From contig CAVQME010000002.1 of NCBI GenBank assembly GCA_963713545.1, positions 248,001-312,000 of the forward strand: 64,000 nt of DNA, in the 5' to 3' direction. Position numbers and translations under genes: made by a program. The stretch comes from CAVPLM01 sp963713545. Its GTDB lineage: Bacteria > Actinomycetota > Thermoleophilia > RBG-16-64-13. The notes under the pieces are model-generated. The model worked only from the letters and a program-made list of their open reading frames with translations, searched no databases and was not told where the DNA came from. Shown here piece by piece: positions 35,357 to 44,940 of the stretch (within the stretch, counting starts at the first letter, position 1; each line of letters opens with the position of its first letter).

Positions 35357-36099
35357 GCGCGCTCCAAACCACGGTTAAGGCCGGCCGCCCGCTGCTGTCC
35401 GAAGTAGATGGCCCGCACATCGGGGTTCTCGAGCAAGGCTTGAGCGTCATCCAAGAGAACGAACCTGCCCCGCTCCATCACCAATCCTTTATGTGCCAGG
35501 CTGAGGGCGATGCGCGCATCCTGTTCTACCAGCACCATGGTCAGGCCCTCCTCGTTGAGTGTGCGAAGACTGGTGAAGATATCGCGGACCATGATCGGCG
35601 CCAGGCCCATCGACGGCTCGTCCAAGAGCAACAGGCGCGGCTCGGCCATCAACGCCCGCGCTATGGCCAGCATCTGCTGCTCGCCTCCGGAGAGTGTGCC
35701 GGCCTGCTGGTCAAGACGTTCTTCCAGTCGAGGAAATAGCGCGAAGACGCGCTGCAGCCGCTCCTTCAGCGGCGAACCGCTTCGGCGGCGCGAGTAAGAG
35801 CCCAGCTCCAGATTCTCTTCCACCGAGAGCGGACCGAACAACTGCCGGCCTTCGGGGATCTGGATCAACCTCCGAGCCACTATCCTCTCCACCCCCAGGT
35901 GATCGATGCGCTCGCCCTCGAACCCGATCGAGCCGGCAGAGATGCGCACCACGCCCGAGATCGCCTTGAGCAGGGTGCTCTTGCCGGAGCCGTTGGCCCC
36001 GATGATGGTGATGATCTCGCCCTCGCCGGCGGTGAGGTCGAGGCCGTGCAGAACCTCGATCCTGCCGTACCCCGCCCTCACCCCGCGGAGCTCAAGCAC
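35353..36099 (-). CDS. livF: branched-chain-type ABC transporter ATPase LivF
   Basis: 248 aa. Walker A GANGSGKST, signature LSGGEQQML, Walker B LLLLDEPSMGL. LivF-type end. GTG start. Overlaps the ligase start by four bases, so importer and ligase are one operon. Confidence 0.95.
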   Translation of the reverse strand: MLELRGVRAGYGRIEVLHGLDLTAGEGEIITIIGANGSGKSTLLKAISGVVRISAGSIGFEGERIDHLGVERIVARRLIQIPEGRQLFGPLSVEENLELGSYSRRRSGSPLKERLQRVFALFPRLEERLDQQAGTLSGGEQQMLAIARALMAEPRLLLLDEPSMGLAPIMVRDIFTSLRTLNEEGLTMVLVEQDARIALSLAHKGLVMERGRFVLLDDAQALLENPDVRAIYFGQQRAAGLNRGLERA

Positions 36100-36116
36100 G
36101 CCGCACCACTCTGTTT

Positions 36117-37349
36117 TTACTCCTCCAGCACCCAGGTGCCGTTTTCGATCTTGACCATGATCATATCTTCCGCCTTGAGACCGTCGTGATCGGTCTCAGA
36201 GTAGTTGTAGAAGCCGTCGGGACCGGCGAAGTTCTGGGTCTGATTGAGCGCCGTCTGGATGGCAGCCGGATCGGTACCGCCGGCCTTCTCGATGGCGTTC
36301 ACCAGCAACAGGACGGCCTCGAAGGCGTACCCGGCGAAGGTGTTCGGAGGACCACCGTACGCGGCCTGATATTGCGCGACAAAGGCATCGGTGACGGCTT
36401 TCTGCGCGGGATCGGTTATGGAACTGGGGACCAGAAGTCTGCCCGCGGGGAAGACCACGCCCTCGGCAGCCTCGCCCGCCAACTCGATGAACTTCTTGTT
36501 CGCGATGCCGTGGCTACCCACATACGGCATCTCCATGCCCAACTGCGCCATGTTCTTGGCGGCCAGAGCCGGGCCCGGGTTCGTGCCCCAAACGACCAGG
36601 ACCTCGGGGTTGGCGCCCCGGATCTTGGTGAGTTGGGCGGTCAGATCGGTGTCGTCGGTCTTGTAGGACTCCTTGGCGACGACTTCTAGTCCATAGCTAC
36701 TCGCCATCTTTTCGATCTCGGCGGCTCCCGACGATCCGAACGCATTCTCGTCATGGAGAATGGCGATGGTCTTCGCCTGCAGCGTCTCCGAGATGTAGGT
36801 GAGAGCGCGGGCTACCGCCAGCGCGTCTTTGTGCGGAGTCCGCCAGATCCACTCCATTGGAGCCTTGTCGGTGATGTCGTTGGCCGCGGCCATGGCCATC
36901 TGGGGCAGGCCTTTCTGCGCGGTTATCTCCTTGACGGCCAGAGTCGAAGCGGATCCGGTCGCGGCGATAAGGGCCACCGCTTTCTCCTGATCGATCAGCC
37001 TGTTGGCGGCAGTGACCGCTTCTTTGGGGTCGGTCTTGTCGTCTTCGATGACGATCTTGAGCGGTCTCCCCAGAACTCCACCTTCGGCGTTCACTTGGGT
37101 TTCCATCATCTCGAGCACGTTGCGTTCCTGCTCGCCCAGGGCCGAGTTCGGACCCGTCGCCGAGACGATCGCACCCAGCACCACCGGATCCCCGGTCGGC
37201 TGAGCACCGGCGGTGGTCGACGACCCCTCGGCAGGCGCAGTGGTGGATGTCTCTTCGTCCCCGCAGCCGGTCGCCACCACGGCGACCAACAAGCCCAAGA
37301 CACACAAGAGTACGACCCACCCAGATTTGTTCCTGATACCCCTCATCAC
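36117..37349 (-). CDS. livK: LivK/LivJ-type substrate-binding lipoprotein
   Basis: 410 aa. Signal peptide with lipobox VATGC (Cys29), a Thr/Ser-rich linker, then the periplasmic type-I binding fold (LGAIVSATGPNSALGEQERN ...). The family takes up Leu/Ile/Val, other amino acids, or aromatic acids. The GTG-ATG start overlaps the livG stop. Confidence 0.94.
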   Translation of the reverse strand: MMRGIRNKSGWVVLLCVLGLLVAVVATGCGDEETSTTAPAEGSSTTAGAQPTGDPVVLGAIVSATGPNSALGEQERNVLEMMETQVNAEGGVLGRPLKIVIEDDKTDPKEAVTAANRLIDQEKAVALIAATGSASTLAVKEITAQKGLPQMAMAAANDITDKAPMEWIWRTPHKDALAVARALTYISETLQAKTIAILHDENAFGSSGAAEIEKMASSYGLEVVAKESYKTDDTDLTAQLTKIRGANPEVLVVWGTNPGPALAAKNMAQLGMEMPYVGSHGIANKKFIELAGEAAEGVVFPAGRLLVPSSITDPAQKAVTDAFVAQYQAAYGGPPNTFAGYAFEAVLLLVNAIEKAGGTDPAAIQTALNQTQNFAGPDGFYNYSETDHDGLKAEDMIMVKIENGTWVLEE

Positions 37350-38110
37350 CCCAACTCCTCTCCCAGATACGCCTTTATCACTTCCTCGTTGTCCTGGATC
37401 ATGATCGGCGGGCCCTCGGCGATCTTACGCCCGTAGTCGAGGACCACCACTTCGTCGGATATGTCCATGACGAAGGTCATGTCATGCTCTACCAGCAAGA
37501 CGGTCACCCCTTCGTCCCTTATCTTCCTTACCGTCTCGGCCAATCGAGCCGTCTCCTCGTCGTTCAGTCCCGCCGCCGGCTCGTCCAGCAGCAGCAGCTG
37601 CGGCTCTGAAGCGAGCGACCGCGCTATCTCCAGCAGGTGCCGCTCCCCCATGGGCAGGTTCTCCGCCGGCTCGTCGGCTTTGTGATCCAGGCCAACCCGG
37701 CGAAGCGCCTCGTGCGCGGCCTTCTTAGTATCCCCTTCCTCGCGCCTGTGCACCGGCAGGGTTAGACCGGCGGCCAGGACCCCGGCTCTGGTGCGCACGT
37801 AGCGCCCCACGGCTACATTCTCCGCCACACTCATCTCCTCGAACACCAAGCTGTGCTGGAACGTCCGCCCCACCCCCATCCGGCATATGCGGTGCGGAGG
37901 TTTGCCGGCCAGGTCGACCCCCGCGAAAAGCACCCGGCCCGCGCTGGGCCGATAGGAGCCCGAGACCAGGTTGAAGAGCGTCGTCTTCCCCGCCCCGTTC
38001 GGGCCGATCAAGGCCTTGATCTGCCCCTGATGGACCGCGAACGTGACGTCCTTGAGGGCATCGAGCCCACCGAATCTCTTAGACACGTTCTCCACGCTCA
38101 GAAGTGCCAT
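37346..38110 (-). CDS. livG: branched-chain-type ABC transporter ATPase LivG
   Basis: 254 aa. Walker A GPNGAGKTT, signature LPMGERHLLEIAR, Walker B LLLLDEPAAGLN, and the LivG C-terminus IAEGPP..I. Overlaps livM by one base. Confidence 0.95.
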   Translation of the reverse strand: MALLSVENVSKRFGGLDALKDVTFAVHQGQIKALIGPNGAGKTTLFNLVSGSYRPSAGRVLFAGVDLAGKPPHRICRMGVGRTFQHSLVFEEMSVAENVAVGRYVRTRAGVLAAGLTLPVHRREEGDTKKAAHEALRRVGLDHKADEPAENLPMGERHLLEIARSLASEPQLLLLDEPAAGLNDEETARLAETVRKIRDEGVTVLLVEHDMTFVMDISDEVVVLDYGRKIAEGPPIMIQDNEEVIKAYLGEELG

Positions 38111-39120
38111 CAGGGACCTCGCTCCTCGTCTGCCGGTGGACCGGTGTCACCTTGCCCGTCTTTGGTCCTCCACCCACGCACCAGTTGCAGCACCCCCTGG
38201 CTGCGATCCTGCCAGAAGATCATGATAGCTATCAGCAGTATGCCGAAGACCAGATTGGTTATGTCCTCGTTCACCCGCTTGAGCAGTTCGGGTAGTATCA
38301 CGATGACCAGGGTCCCCCACAGAGCCCCCCACATACTGCGCAGCCCACCGATGATCACCCCCGTGATCAGGATGATGGAGAAGGTGATGGTATACCCATC
38401 GGGGCTGATGTAGCGCACGTAGTAGGCGTCGAAGCTCCCGGCGACGCTGGCGAACACCGCGGCCAGCATGAAGACCTGGACCTTGCGGTAGGAAGTGTCG
38501 ACACCCAGGGACTCCGCCGCCGGCTCGGACTTGTGCAAAGCGCGCAGGGACCGACCCACCCGTGAGCTCGAGAGGTTCAAGGCGAGCCGGAACATCAGGA
38601 GCGCCACCCCCCAGACGACCAGATGGTAGGCCTTGGGCGTGCCCATGCCCAGTTCGAGCCCCCCGATCGAGAGCGAGGGTATCCCGGTGATCCCGTCGGT
38701 ACCGTTGGTGAGACTCTTCAGCTGCACCAGCAAGATGTAGACGATCTCGTTGATGCCGAGCGTGGCCATGGCCAGGTAGTACCCTCTGAGCCTCAGGGTC
38801 GGAATGCCCACCAAGCCCGCGATCGCGGCCGCCAGGATGGCTGCCAGAGCCATCGCCAACCACGGATTGAAACCCAGTTTCGTGGTCAGGATCGCCGCCC
38901 CGTACGCCCCGATACCTACGAAGGCGGCCTGCCCGAGGGAGATCTGGCCCGCCTGCCCCAGAAGAAGGCTGAGCCCGAGGACCATCATGAATCGGGTAGC
39001 CATGAAGGCGAGCACGGAAAGGTAGTAGGTGTCGCTCAGATAGAGCGGGATGGTCATGACCACCACCGCGAACACCAGGTAGCCCGCGTGCCTGCGGGCG
39101 AAGACGCCGCCAGCGCTCAT
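38110..39120 (-). CDS. livM: branched-chain-type ABC transporter permease LivM
   Basis: 336 aa, about nine to ten membrane helices. Family segments GQISLGQAAFVGIGAYGAA, RLRGYYLAMATLGINEI and GVIIGGLRSMWGALWG. Charged cytoplasmic tail. Overlaps livH by four bases. Confidence 0.94.
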   Translation of the reverse strand: MSAGGVFARRHAGYLVFAVVVMTIPLYLSDTYYLSVLAFMATRFMMVLGLSLLLGQAGQISLGQAAFVGIGAYGAAILTTKLGFNPWLAMALAAILAAAIAGLVGIPTLRLRGYYLAMATLGINEIVYILLVQLKSLTNGTDGITGIPSLSIGGLELGMGTPKAYHLVVWGVALLMFRLALNLSSSRVGRSLRALHKSEPAAESLGVDTSYRKVQVFMLAAVFASVAGSFDAYYVRYISPDGYTITFSIILITGVIIGGLRSMWGALWGTLVIVILPELLKRVNEDITNLVFGILLIAIMIFWQDRSQGVLQLVRGWRTKDGQGDTGPPADEERGP

Positions 39121-39995
39121 TGCCTGCTCACCACCCTGGCCCCCAGCAGTCCGGCCGGGCGTAGGAACAGCACGAGAAGCAGGATGACGAAGGCGATGGC
39201 GTCCTTGTAGCCGGCCGACACCACACCTACACCGAGAGCCTCCACGATGCCGAGGATGAACCCTCCTGCCACGGCGCCCACCGGGCTTCCCAGCCCCCCC
39301 AGGGTCGCGGCCGCGAACCCTTTGAGCCCCAGAAGCGCACCGGAGGAGTAGCTCATGAAGCTGATCGGGGTGATCATCACACCTGCAGCGGCGGAGATGG
39401 CCCCACTCAGAGCGAAGCTGAACATCACCACGCGGCTGTAGGAGATCCCCTGCATCCTGGCCGAGGTGGGATTGATGGCGCAGGCCCGCACAGCCTTACC
39501 AAAAAGCGTCCTGCGATAGAAGATCTGGAGTCCGATGACGATCACGACGGTCAATCCAACGACCCACAGAGTCTGCGGGATGATGGTCGCCCCACCCACG
39601 GCGATGGGATCGTCCCCAGAGAACGGGGGCAGGGCCACCGAGTCTCTGCCCCATAGGAGCATCGCGGCCGTCGCGAACACGAACGACGCCCCGACCGTGG
39701 CGATGATCTGAGCCAAGACGCCTTTCTTCAGCAGCGGTCTGATCGCGATCTGTTCGAAACCCACGGTGACGCCCGTCACGATTGCCACCGCGACGATGAA
39801 GCAGGCCCACAGCGGCAGCCCCACCTCGTAGAAGGCTACCGCCACCATCCCACCCAGCATCACCAGTTGCCCCTGGGCAAAATTGATGATCTGGGTGGCA
39901 TTGAAGATCAAGGTGAAGCCGAGGGCTGTGAGGGCATAGATGCTGCCACTGGTGATGCCACTGAAGATGTATTGGACGAACTGGTCGAAAGTCAC
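39117..39995 (-). CDS. livH: branched-chain-type ABC transporter permease LivH
   Basis: 292 aa, about eight helices. INFAQGQLVMLGGMVAV, INPTSARMQGISYSRV and LKGFAAATLGGLGSPVGAVAGG mark LivH. GTG start, 60 bases after the ACT-protein stop. Confidence 0.95.
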   Translation of the reverse strand: MTFDQFVQYIFSGITSGSIYALTALGFTLIFNATQIINFAQGQLVMLGGMVAVAFYEVGLPLWACFIVAVAIVTGVTVGFEQIAIRPLLKKGVLAQIIATVGASFVFATAAMLLWGRDSVALPPFSGDDPIAVGGATIIPQTLWVVGLTVVIVIGLQIFYRRTLFGKAVRACAINPTSARMQGISYSRVVMFSFALSGAISAAAGVMITPISFMSYSSGALLGLKGFAAATLGGLGSPVGAVAGGFILGIVEALGVGVVSAGYKDAIAFVILLLVLFLRPAGLLGARVVSRQ

Positions 39996-40055
39996 GACCG
40001 AGCCCGACCCGTAGGCGCTTTCATCACGCTCATGTCCCGTCGACCTCGCTACGCA

Positions 40056-40466
40056 CTAAAGTCCATCGCCAGGTCCCAAGACCCGGAGGCCTTTCGCCAC
40101 CAACAGCTCTTCGAGACGTTCGAACTCTTCCGCCTTTAGGAGCAGGGTGTGTCGCGCACCTAGGTAGATGTACTCGATGTCCAGCCCCGATTCCGCGACC
40201 AGACGGACGATCGACGCGAGCACGCCCGGCTTATCAGGGATGACCGTGCACACCACCTGGTGTTCCACCGCTGCGTGGTCGGCAGCCTTCAGGAGGTCTT
40301 TGGCCGGCTCTACCTTGTCGACCACCAGACGGAGGATGCCGTAGTCGATCGTGTCGGCGATGGCGAAGGCGAGCACGTTCACTCCACCGTCGGCCAACGT
40401 TCCCAGCACGTCGGCCAGGTGGCCGGTCCTATTCTCCACAAAGACCGAAAGCTGAGTGACGCTCAT
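40056..40466 (-). CDS. tandem ACT-domain protein
   Basis: 136 aa made of two ACT domains (about 1-65 and 70-132): VFVENRTGHLADVLGTLADGGVNVLAF and VIPDKPGVLASIVRLVAESGLDIEYIY. ACT domains bind amino acids. First gene of the liv-paaK operon, as in many anaerobes where a small ACT protein accompanies a phenylacetate-CoA ligase. An in-phase ATG at 40478 is also possible. Confidence 0.85.
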   Translation of the reverse strand: MSVTQLSVFVENRTGHLADVLGTLADGGVNVLAFAIADTIDYGILRLVVDKVEPAKDLLKAADHAAVEHQVVCTVIPDKPGVLASIVRLVAESGLDIEYIYLGARHTLLLKAEEFERLEELLVAKGLRVLGPGDGL

Positions 40467-40535
40467 CGGGACCCCCATATGAAACGGATTCGGGAACCGC
40501 CATGGTCCGGCCGGGACCGCAGGGAACAAGCGCAT

Positions 40536-40541
40536 ATTCTA
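40536..40541 (-). promoter_or_regulatory. -10 box of the ACT-liv-paaK operon
   Basis: Minus-strand TAGAAT about 70 bases upstream of the ACT gene start, in the region shared with the divergent adenine deaminase gene. -35 not clear. Confidence 0.35.
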
Positions 40542-40640
40542 CCGTCGCGGGGACGGGGCAAACAGACCCATGGCACCTCGAAGCCGTCCGGCCGGCACAG
40601 GTCGCGCTTCGAAGACGCTGTTCGAGGGAATAAAGGTGCG

Positions 40641-42449
40641 ATGTACGACCGTGAACACTGCCGCCGGGTAGCCCTGGGACTCGATCCTCCCAGCCTGCTG
40701 ATAAAGAACGGAAGAGTGTTCTCGCCCTTCACCGGAGAGTTCCTCCGGGCGGACGTCGCGCTGTGTGGCGCTCTCATCGCAGGGGTCGGTGACTATACAG
40801 AGGCCGGCGTCGGGACCGGCGGGACCGGCGGCACCGGCTCCCGCGCTGGCCACGACGGCGTCAGGACTGGCCGCGCCGGGGCAGGCGACCTCGGCGGCCC
40901 CACCCACGTGATCGACGCCGCCGGTTCCTTCATCCTGCCCGGCTTCATCGACGCCCACGTGCACCCAGAGACTTCGCTGCTCTCTCCTCCTCGGTTCGCC
41001 GAAGCGCTCGTGGTGCACGGGATCACCACCGCCATCGCCGAACCTCACGAGATCGTCAATCTGCTCGGCGCCGCCGGCATCGAGTTCTACCTCCAGGCCC
41101 GGGAGGGCCTGCCCCTCGATCTGCGGCTCATGATCCCCACCACCGTCCCCGCGTCTCCATTCGAGCAGGCCCACGGGAGCCTGGACCACGCGGAGGTCGC
41201 GGCGTTGCTCACGCGGGACGGGGTCTGCGGCCTGGGCGAGGCCATGGACTACAAGGGCCTCATCACCGGCACCGGGTCACGCTTACCGCCGACTCTGATC
41301 GGCCGGACCGTGCTCGACGGTCACGCCCCGGACGTATCCGGGCGCGAACTCGCCGCCTACCTGGTCGCCGGGCCTACTACAGACCACGAGACTTCGGACC
41401 CGGATTTGCTGCTCGAACGCCGGCGGCTCGGAATGTGGACGCTCATACGCGAGGGCTCGGCCGCTCGGGACCTCGAGCGGTCTATCCCGTTCCTGGTCGC
41501 GCACGGCACGGAGCGCACCGCCCTCTGCACGGATGACCGCAATGCCGCCGCCCTTGCCGAGCACCACCATCTCGACGGGGTAGTGGCCGCTCTGGTCCGG
41601 GCCGGCGTGACTCCGCTCGCTGCGCTGCGGGCCGTCACCGTGAACCCGGCCGCCCTTTACCGTCTGCACGACCGCGGCAGTGTCACCCCCGGTCTGCGGG
41701 CCGACCTGCTCGTGGTGGACGACCCCGAGTTCCCGCACCCCAGAGTGGTGATCCAAGCCGGCAGGGTCGTCGCCCGCGACGGGATTCTGACCGAGCCTCT
41801 ACCGGCTACCCCGTCGCTGCCTACGTCGATATTCGAGGTGGCCGTATCGCGGCCCTCAGATCTGGTTCCTCTTGCGCCCGACGGTCCGCATCTAGTTCGC
41901 ACCATCAACCTGGTCCCCCGGATCCTCACGACTACCGAGCGAGTCGTTCGCCTGCAGGCGCGCGGCGGCCACCTTCTGGCCGCCCCGGATGAGGACGTCG
42001 CCCTGGTCGCCGTGCTGGAGCGGGATGGAACGACCGGCCACATGGGCCAGGGCCTGGTCAGCGGTGTGGGTCTCCAGCGGGGAGCGATAGCCACGACCAT
42101 CGCCCACGACGCCCACCACCTGCTCGTCATGGGCATCGATCCCGAGGACATGCTCGCAGCCGCCAGGGCAGTGGCTTCTTCTGGAGGAGGGCTGGCCGTA
42201 GCCGACAGGGGAAACGTGCAGACTCTGCCTCTGCCCCTTGCCGGGCTCATGGCCGACCTGCCCGTCGCGACCGTGGGCGCCCGCCTCCGGGCACTTGAAG
42301 CCGCAGCCGCCGCGCTGGGAGTACGACTCGAGGAGCCCTTCATGGCGCTGAGCTTCATCACCCTGAGCGTGATACCACGGCTACGGATCACGCTGGAAGG
42401 AGTACTGGACGTCGAGACCCAAACTGTGGTCCCCGTCCTGATCGATTAG
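40641..42449 (+). CDS. ade: adenine deaminase
   Basis: 602 aa. Converts adenine to hypoxanthine. Amidohydrolase motif PGFIDAHVHPETS, AEPHEI, GLGEAMDYKG, DGHAPDVSGREL, TDHE and LCTDDRN are all where Ade proteins have them. ATG with AAAGG upstream. Between the N-terminal strand region and the HxH motif there is a Gly-rich insert of about 30 residues (VGTGGTGGTG ...). Plus strand, alone, divergent from the liv operon. Confidence 0.92.
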   Translation: MYDREHCRRVALGLDPPSLLIKNGRVFSPFTGEFLRADVALCGALIAGVGDYTEAGVGTGGTGGTGSRAGHDGVRTGRAGAGDLGGPTHVIDAAGSFILPGFIDAHVHPETSLLSPPRFAEALVVHGITTAIAEPHEIVNLLGAAGIEFYLQAREGLPLDLRLMIPTTVPASPFEQAHGSLDHAEVAALLTRDGVCGLGEAMDYKGLITGTGSRLPPTLIGRTVLDGHAPDVSGRELAAYLVAGPTTDHETSDPDLLLERRRLGMWTLIREGSAARDLERSIPFLVAHGTERTALCTDDRNAAALAEHHHLDGVVAALVRAGVTPLAALRAVTVNPAALYRLHDRGSVTPGLRADLLVVDDPEFPHPRVVIQAGRVVARDGILTEPLPATPSLPTSIFEVAVSRPSDLVPLAPDGPHLVRTINLVPRILTTTERVVRLQARGGHLLAAPDEDVALVAVLERDGTTGHMGQGLVSGVGLQRGAIATTIAHDAHHLLVMGIDPEDMLAAARAVASSGGGLAVADRGNVQTLPLPLAGLMADLPVATVGARLRALEAAAAALGVRLEEPFMALSFITLSVIPRLRITLEGVLDVETQTVVPVLID

Positions 42450-42461
42450 GGTCGGCGCGGA

Positions 42462-42476
42462 GGGCTGCGGTAGCCC
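42462..42476. terminator. hairpin between convergent ade and DUF4015 gene
   Basis: GGGCT / AGCCC with a 5-base loop in the 29-base gap between two convergent genes. No T-run. Confidence 0.35.
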
Positions 42477-42478
42477 GG

Positions 42479-43732
42479 TCAGCTCTCCTGTGGGCGCAGG
42501 GCACCTTCCATATACTTGAGCGAGGGATCCCACAGGATCCACTCGTTGTAGCCCTGGTCTTCCGCCGCCTTGATCTGCCTCTTCACCTCGGCTACCCCAT
42601 AGGTGGGAGGGAGGCCTTGCAGGGAGAAATCCTGGAGCCACGGCCTTCCCTTGGCCCCCGTACCCGCCAACCGCTTCGTGGTGTCCTTCATGGCAGCCGT
42701 GACTGTATCGTACGGATTGGCGTTAGGACTATCGATCCCGTAGGAACCCGCCTCGTAGTGGGAGGGGTACACCATGGGACACACGATATCGACGTTCTGG
42801 CTGATCTTCTCGATCTTCTGCCCTATCCCCATGTCATTGTCTACGTGCACCGTCAGCCCGAACACGTCCGCGGAGACCCATACGCCCAGTTTCTCCAACC
42901 TCTGCCGGGCGTAGGCTAGGAACCCGGCTATGGCATCTTCTTTGCTGCAGTATTCCCCGGGATAGACCGCCTCCGAGATGGGGCCGTCGCTCGGGAAGCG
43001 CACGTAGTCGAACTGGATCTCCCGAAACCCGTGCCTGGCCGCGTCCTCGCCCACCTGGACCAGGTACTCCCATACCTCGTGGCTATAGGGATTCGTGTAG
43101 TTGAGTCCTTTCCAGTCCTCCCAGCTGCCGCCCTTCTCGCTCTTTACGGCCAGATCGGGACGTTTGGTGGCGAGGGTGGTGTCCTTGAAGCAGACCAGGC
43201 GAGCGATGGGGGTGATGTTGTGCTCGCGGAGCGTCTCGATCAGGGCGTCGATGTCCTTGATCCGGGTCTCGATGAGCCCCAACTCCTTGGCCATGGCCAC
43301 GTCGGCATCGTACGTGACCAGACCGAGATCCTCCTTGACGTCGATGACCAACGCGTTTATCTCGGTGCGATCCGCCAGCCCGACCATTCTCCCGAAGACC
43401 TCAGAAGAGCCGGCCGCGTAGCTCGTCATATACACGCCCTTGACGGGCACGTAGGAGAGATCGCGGAAGACGCGCGGATCGACGAGCGGTTCCAACGTGT
43501 AGTCGGTCTGCACCGGTACAGCGATGGTGGCGCTGGCGGTGGTCCCGTCCTCACCCCCAGGGAACCCGCCACCCCCGACGACCCAGCTTCCCAGAGACCA
43601 CAGAAGGATGAATCCCCCCGCGAATACGGCCGCGCCCATGAGGGCGATGAGCACCAATCGGAGGCCTGCTCCCTTGCGCCGCCGCCGAGGGCGGGGCCGC
43701 TGATAGTCCCTAGAAGAGCGCGTCTGGGTCAT
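42479..43732 (-). CDS. DUF4015 glycoside-hydrolase-like protein, membrane-anchored
   Basis: 417 aa. A basic cytoplasmic start, one membrane helix (about 24-50), a Gly/Thr linker, then a TIM-barrel-like DUF4015 domain: VKGVYMTSYAAGS, NALVIDVKEDLG, GFREIQFDYVRFPSDG, VWVSADVFGLTV, CPMVYPSHY. Probably acts on cell-wall or exported polysaccharide. ATG; TAGAAT lies 9 bases upstream, so the mRNA may be leaderless. Confidence 0.85.
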   Translation of the reverse strand: MTQTRSSRDYQRPRPRRRRKGAGLRLVLIALMGAAVFAGGFILLWSLGSWVVGGGGFPGGEDGTTASATIAVPVQTDYTLEPLVDPRVFRDLSYVPVKGVYMTSYAAGSSEVFGRMVGLADRTEINALVIDVKEDLGLVTYDADVAMAKELGLIETRIKDIDALIETLREHNITPIARLVCFKDTTLATKRPDLAVKSEKGGSWEDWKGLNYTNPYSHEVWEYLVQVGEDAARHGFREIQFDYVRFPSDGPISEAVYPGEYCSKEDAIAGFLAYARQRLEKLGVWVSADVFGLTVHVDNDMGIGQKIEKISQNVDIVCPMVYPSHYEAGSYGIDSPNANPYDTVTAAMKDTTKRLAGTGAKGRPWLQDFSLQGLPPTYGVAEVKRQIKAAEDQGYNEWILWDPSLKYMEGALRPQES

Positions 43733-43741
43733 GGTCCCGGT

Positions 43742-43747
43742 ATTCTA
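43742..43747 (-). promoter_or_regulatory. -10 box for the DUF4015 gene (leaderless)
   Basis: Minus-strand TAGAAT whose expected RNA start falls at or next to the ATG at 43732. No ribosome-binding site is present. Confidence 0.4.
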
Positions 43748-43777
43748 ACAGAGGTGTCTGGTAAACTCTGGGACGTC

Positions 43778-44884
43778 ATGCGCAAGGATAAGGTTCTCCG
43801 CTTTCTCATCTTGGTGTTCGTGATCGGAGCCTTCATAGGCTTGGTCTCCGGTCTCGCGTTTGGTGGCCCGTCGGACGCGGCGACTTCCAAAGCCGCCGCC
43901 CAGAACGAGGACGGGTCGTCTAACGGCTCGGCCGATCCCTCTTCCGACTCGTCCCTTGCCTCCGGCTCCTCGGATACGGTAACCGCCGAGAAAGCGAAGG
44001 CCATTGGGGCGAACGAGATGGGCCAAGTGCTCGTCCTGATGTACCACCACTTCGACTCCGAGGAGTCGGATTGGACGCGCACGCCCGAGCACTTCCGGGA
44101 GGACATCTCCCTCCTCAAGGCAGAAGGTTACTATCCCATCAACGCACGTGATCTAGCCTCCGGGAACATCGACATCCCCGCCGGCAGGTCGCCGGTGCTC
44201 ATCACTTTTGACGACTCCAGTCCCGGCCAATACCGCATCCTCGACGACGGCAGCATCGACCCTGACTGCGCGGTAGGCATCATGCAGGCCGCGGTCGAGG
44301 AGGGAGATTGGGCTTCCCGGGCCACGTTCTCGTGCCTGCTCGACGTGACTCCCAAGGAACGCGTGCTCTTCGGACAGCCCGAGCGGCAGCAGGAGAAGCT
44401 TCGCAATCTCGTCGAGTGGGGGTATGAGATAAGCAGCCATACCGTCACCCACCTGAGCCTCAGCGAGGCCTCGACCGAAGAAGCGACTAAGCAACTCGCG
44501 GAGTCCCAAGCCACTCTCGAAGAGCTCGTCGGTGACGGCTATCAGGTGACGACGCTCTCCGTCCCCTTCGGGGAGTATCCGGACGACGAGAGTCTCATCG
44601 CCAGCGGTGAGTACGACGGCACTTCATACAAGTACACTGCCGGCCTCGCCCTAGGGACGACCCCCTCGGCCTCTCCCGTCTCCACGAAATTCAGGGCACT
44701 TCATATCCCCCGGGTCAGAGGGAGCGACCCCTACTTGGGCGAGGTTATTCAGTACATGAAGGACAATCCGGAGTTGCGCTACATCTCGGACGGCGATCCC
44801 ACGACGGTCTCGGCACCGGCCGAACTGCAGGAGAAGCTCGGCGCGCTGCGGAGCGACCTGGGACGACCCGTCGTCCGCTACTGA
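43778..44884 (+). CDS. membrane-anchored polysaccharide deacetylase
   Basis: 368 aa. N-terminal membrane helix (about 8-30), a Ser/Asp-rich linker, then a NodB-like fold: VLMYHHF, PVLITFDDSS, EISSHTVTHLSL, VPFGEYPDD. These hold the catalytic Asp and metal-binding His. Divergent from the DUF4015 gene with only 45 bases between starts; both products look extracytoplasmic and may act on the same glycan. ATG without clear Shine-Dalgarno. Confidence 0.88.
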   Translation: MRKDKVLRFLILVFVIGAFIGLVSGLAFGGPSDAATSKAAAQNEDGSSNGSADPSSDSSLASGSSDTVTAEKAKAIGANEMGQVLVLMYHHFDSEESDWTRTPEHFREDISLLKAEGYYPINARDLASGNIDIPAGRSPVLITFDDSSPGQYRILDDGSIDPDCAVGIMQAAVEEGDWASRATFSCLLDVTPKERVLFGQPERQQEKLRNLVEWGYEISSHTVTHLSLSEASTEEATKQLAESQATLEELVGDGYQVTTLSVPFGEYPDDESLIASGEYDGTSYKYTAGLALGTTPSASPVSTKFRALHIPRVRGSDPYLGEVIQYMKDNPELRYISDGDPTTVSAPAELQEKLGALRSDLGRPVVRY

Positions 44885-44940
44885 CGGGTGACGACCCCCG
44901 CCGGACGGACGACCGACAGCGGCTCCGACCGCGGGGCAGC

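Noticed and set aside
40260..40640. Plus-strand extension of the adenine deaminase frame over the ACT gene
   Set aside because: It is the antisense of the ACT protein; the family N-terminus and AAAGG point to ATG 40641.
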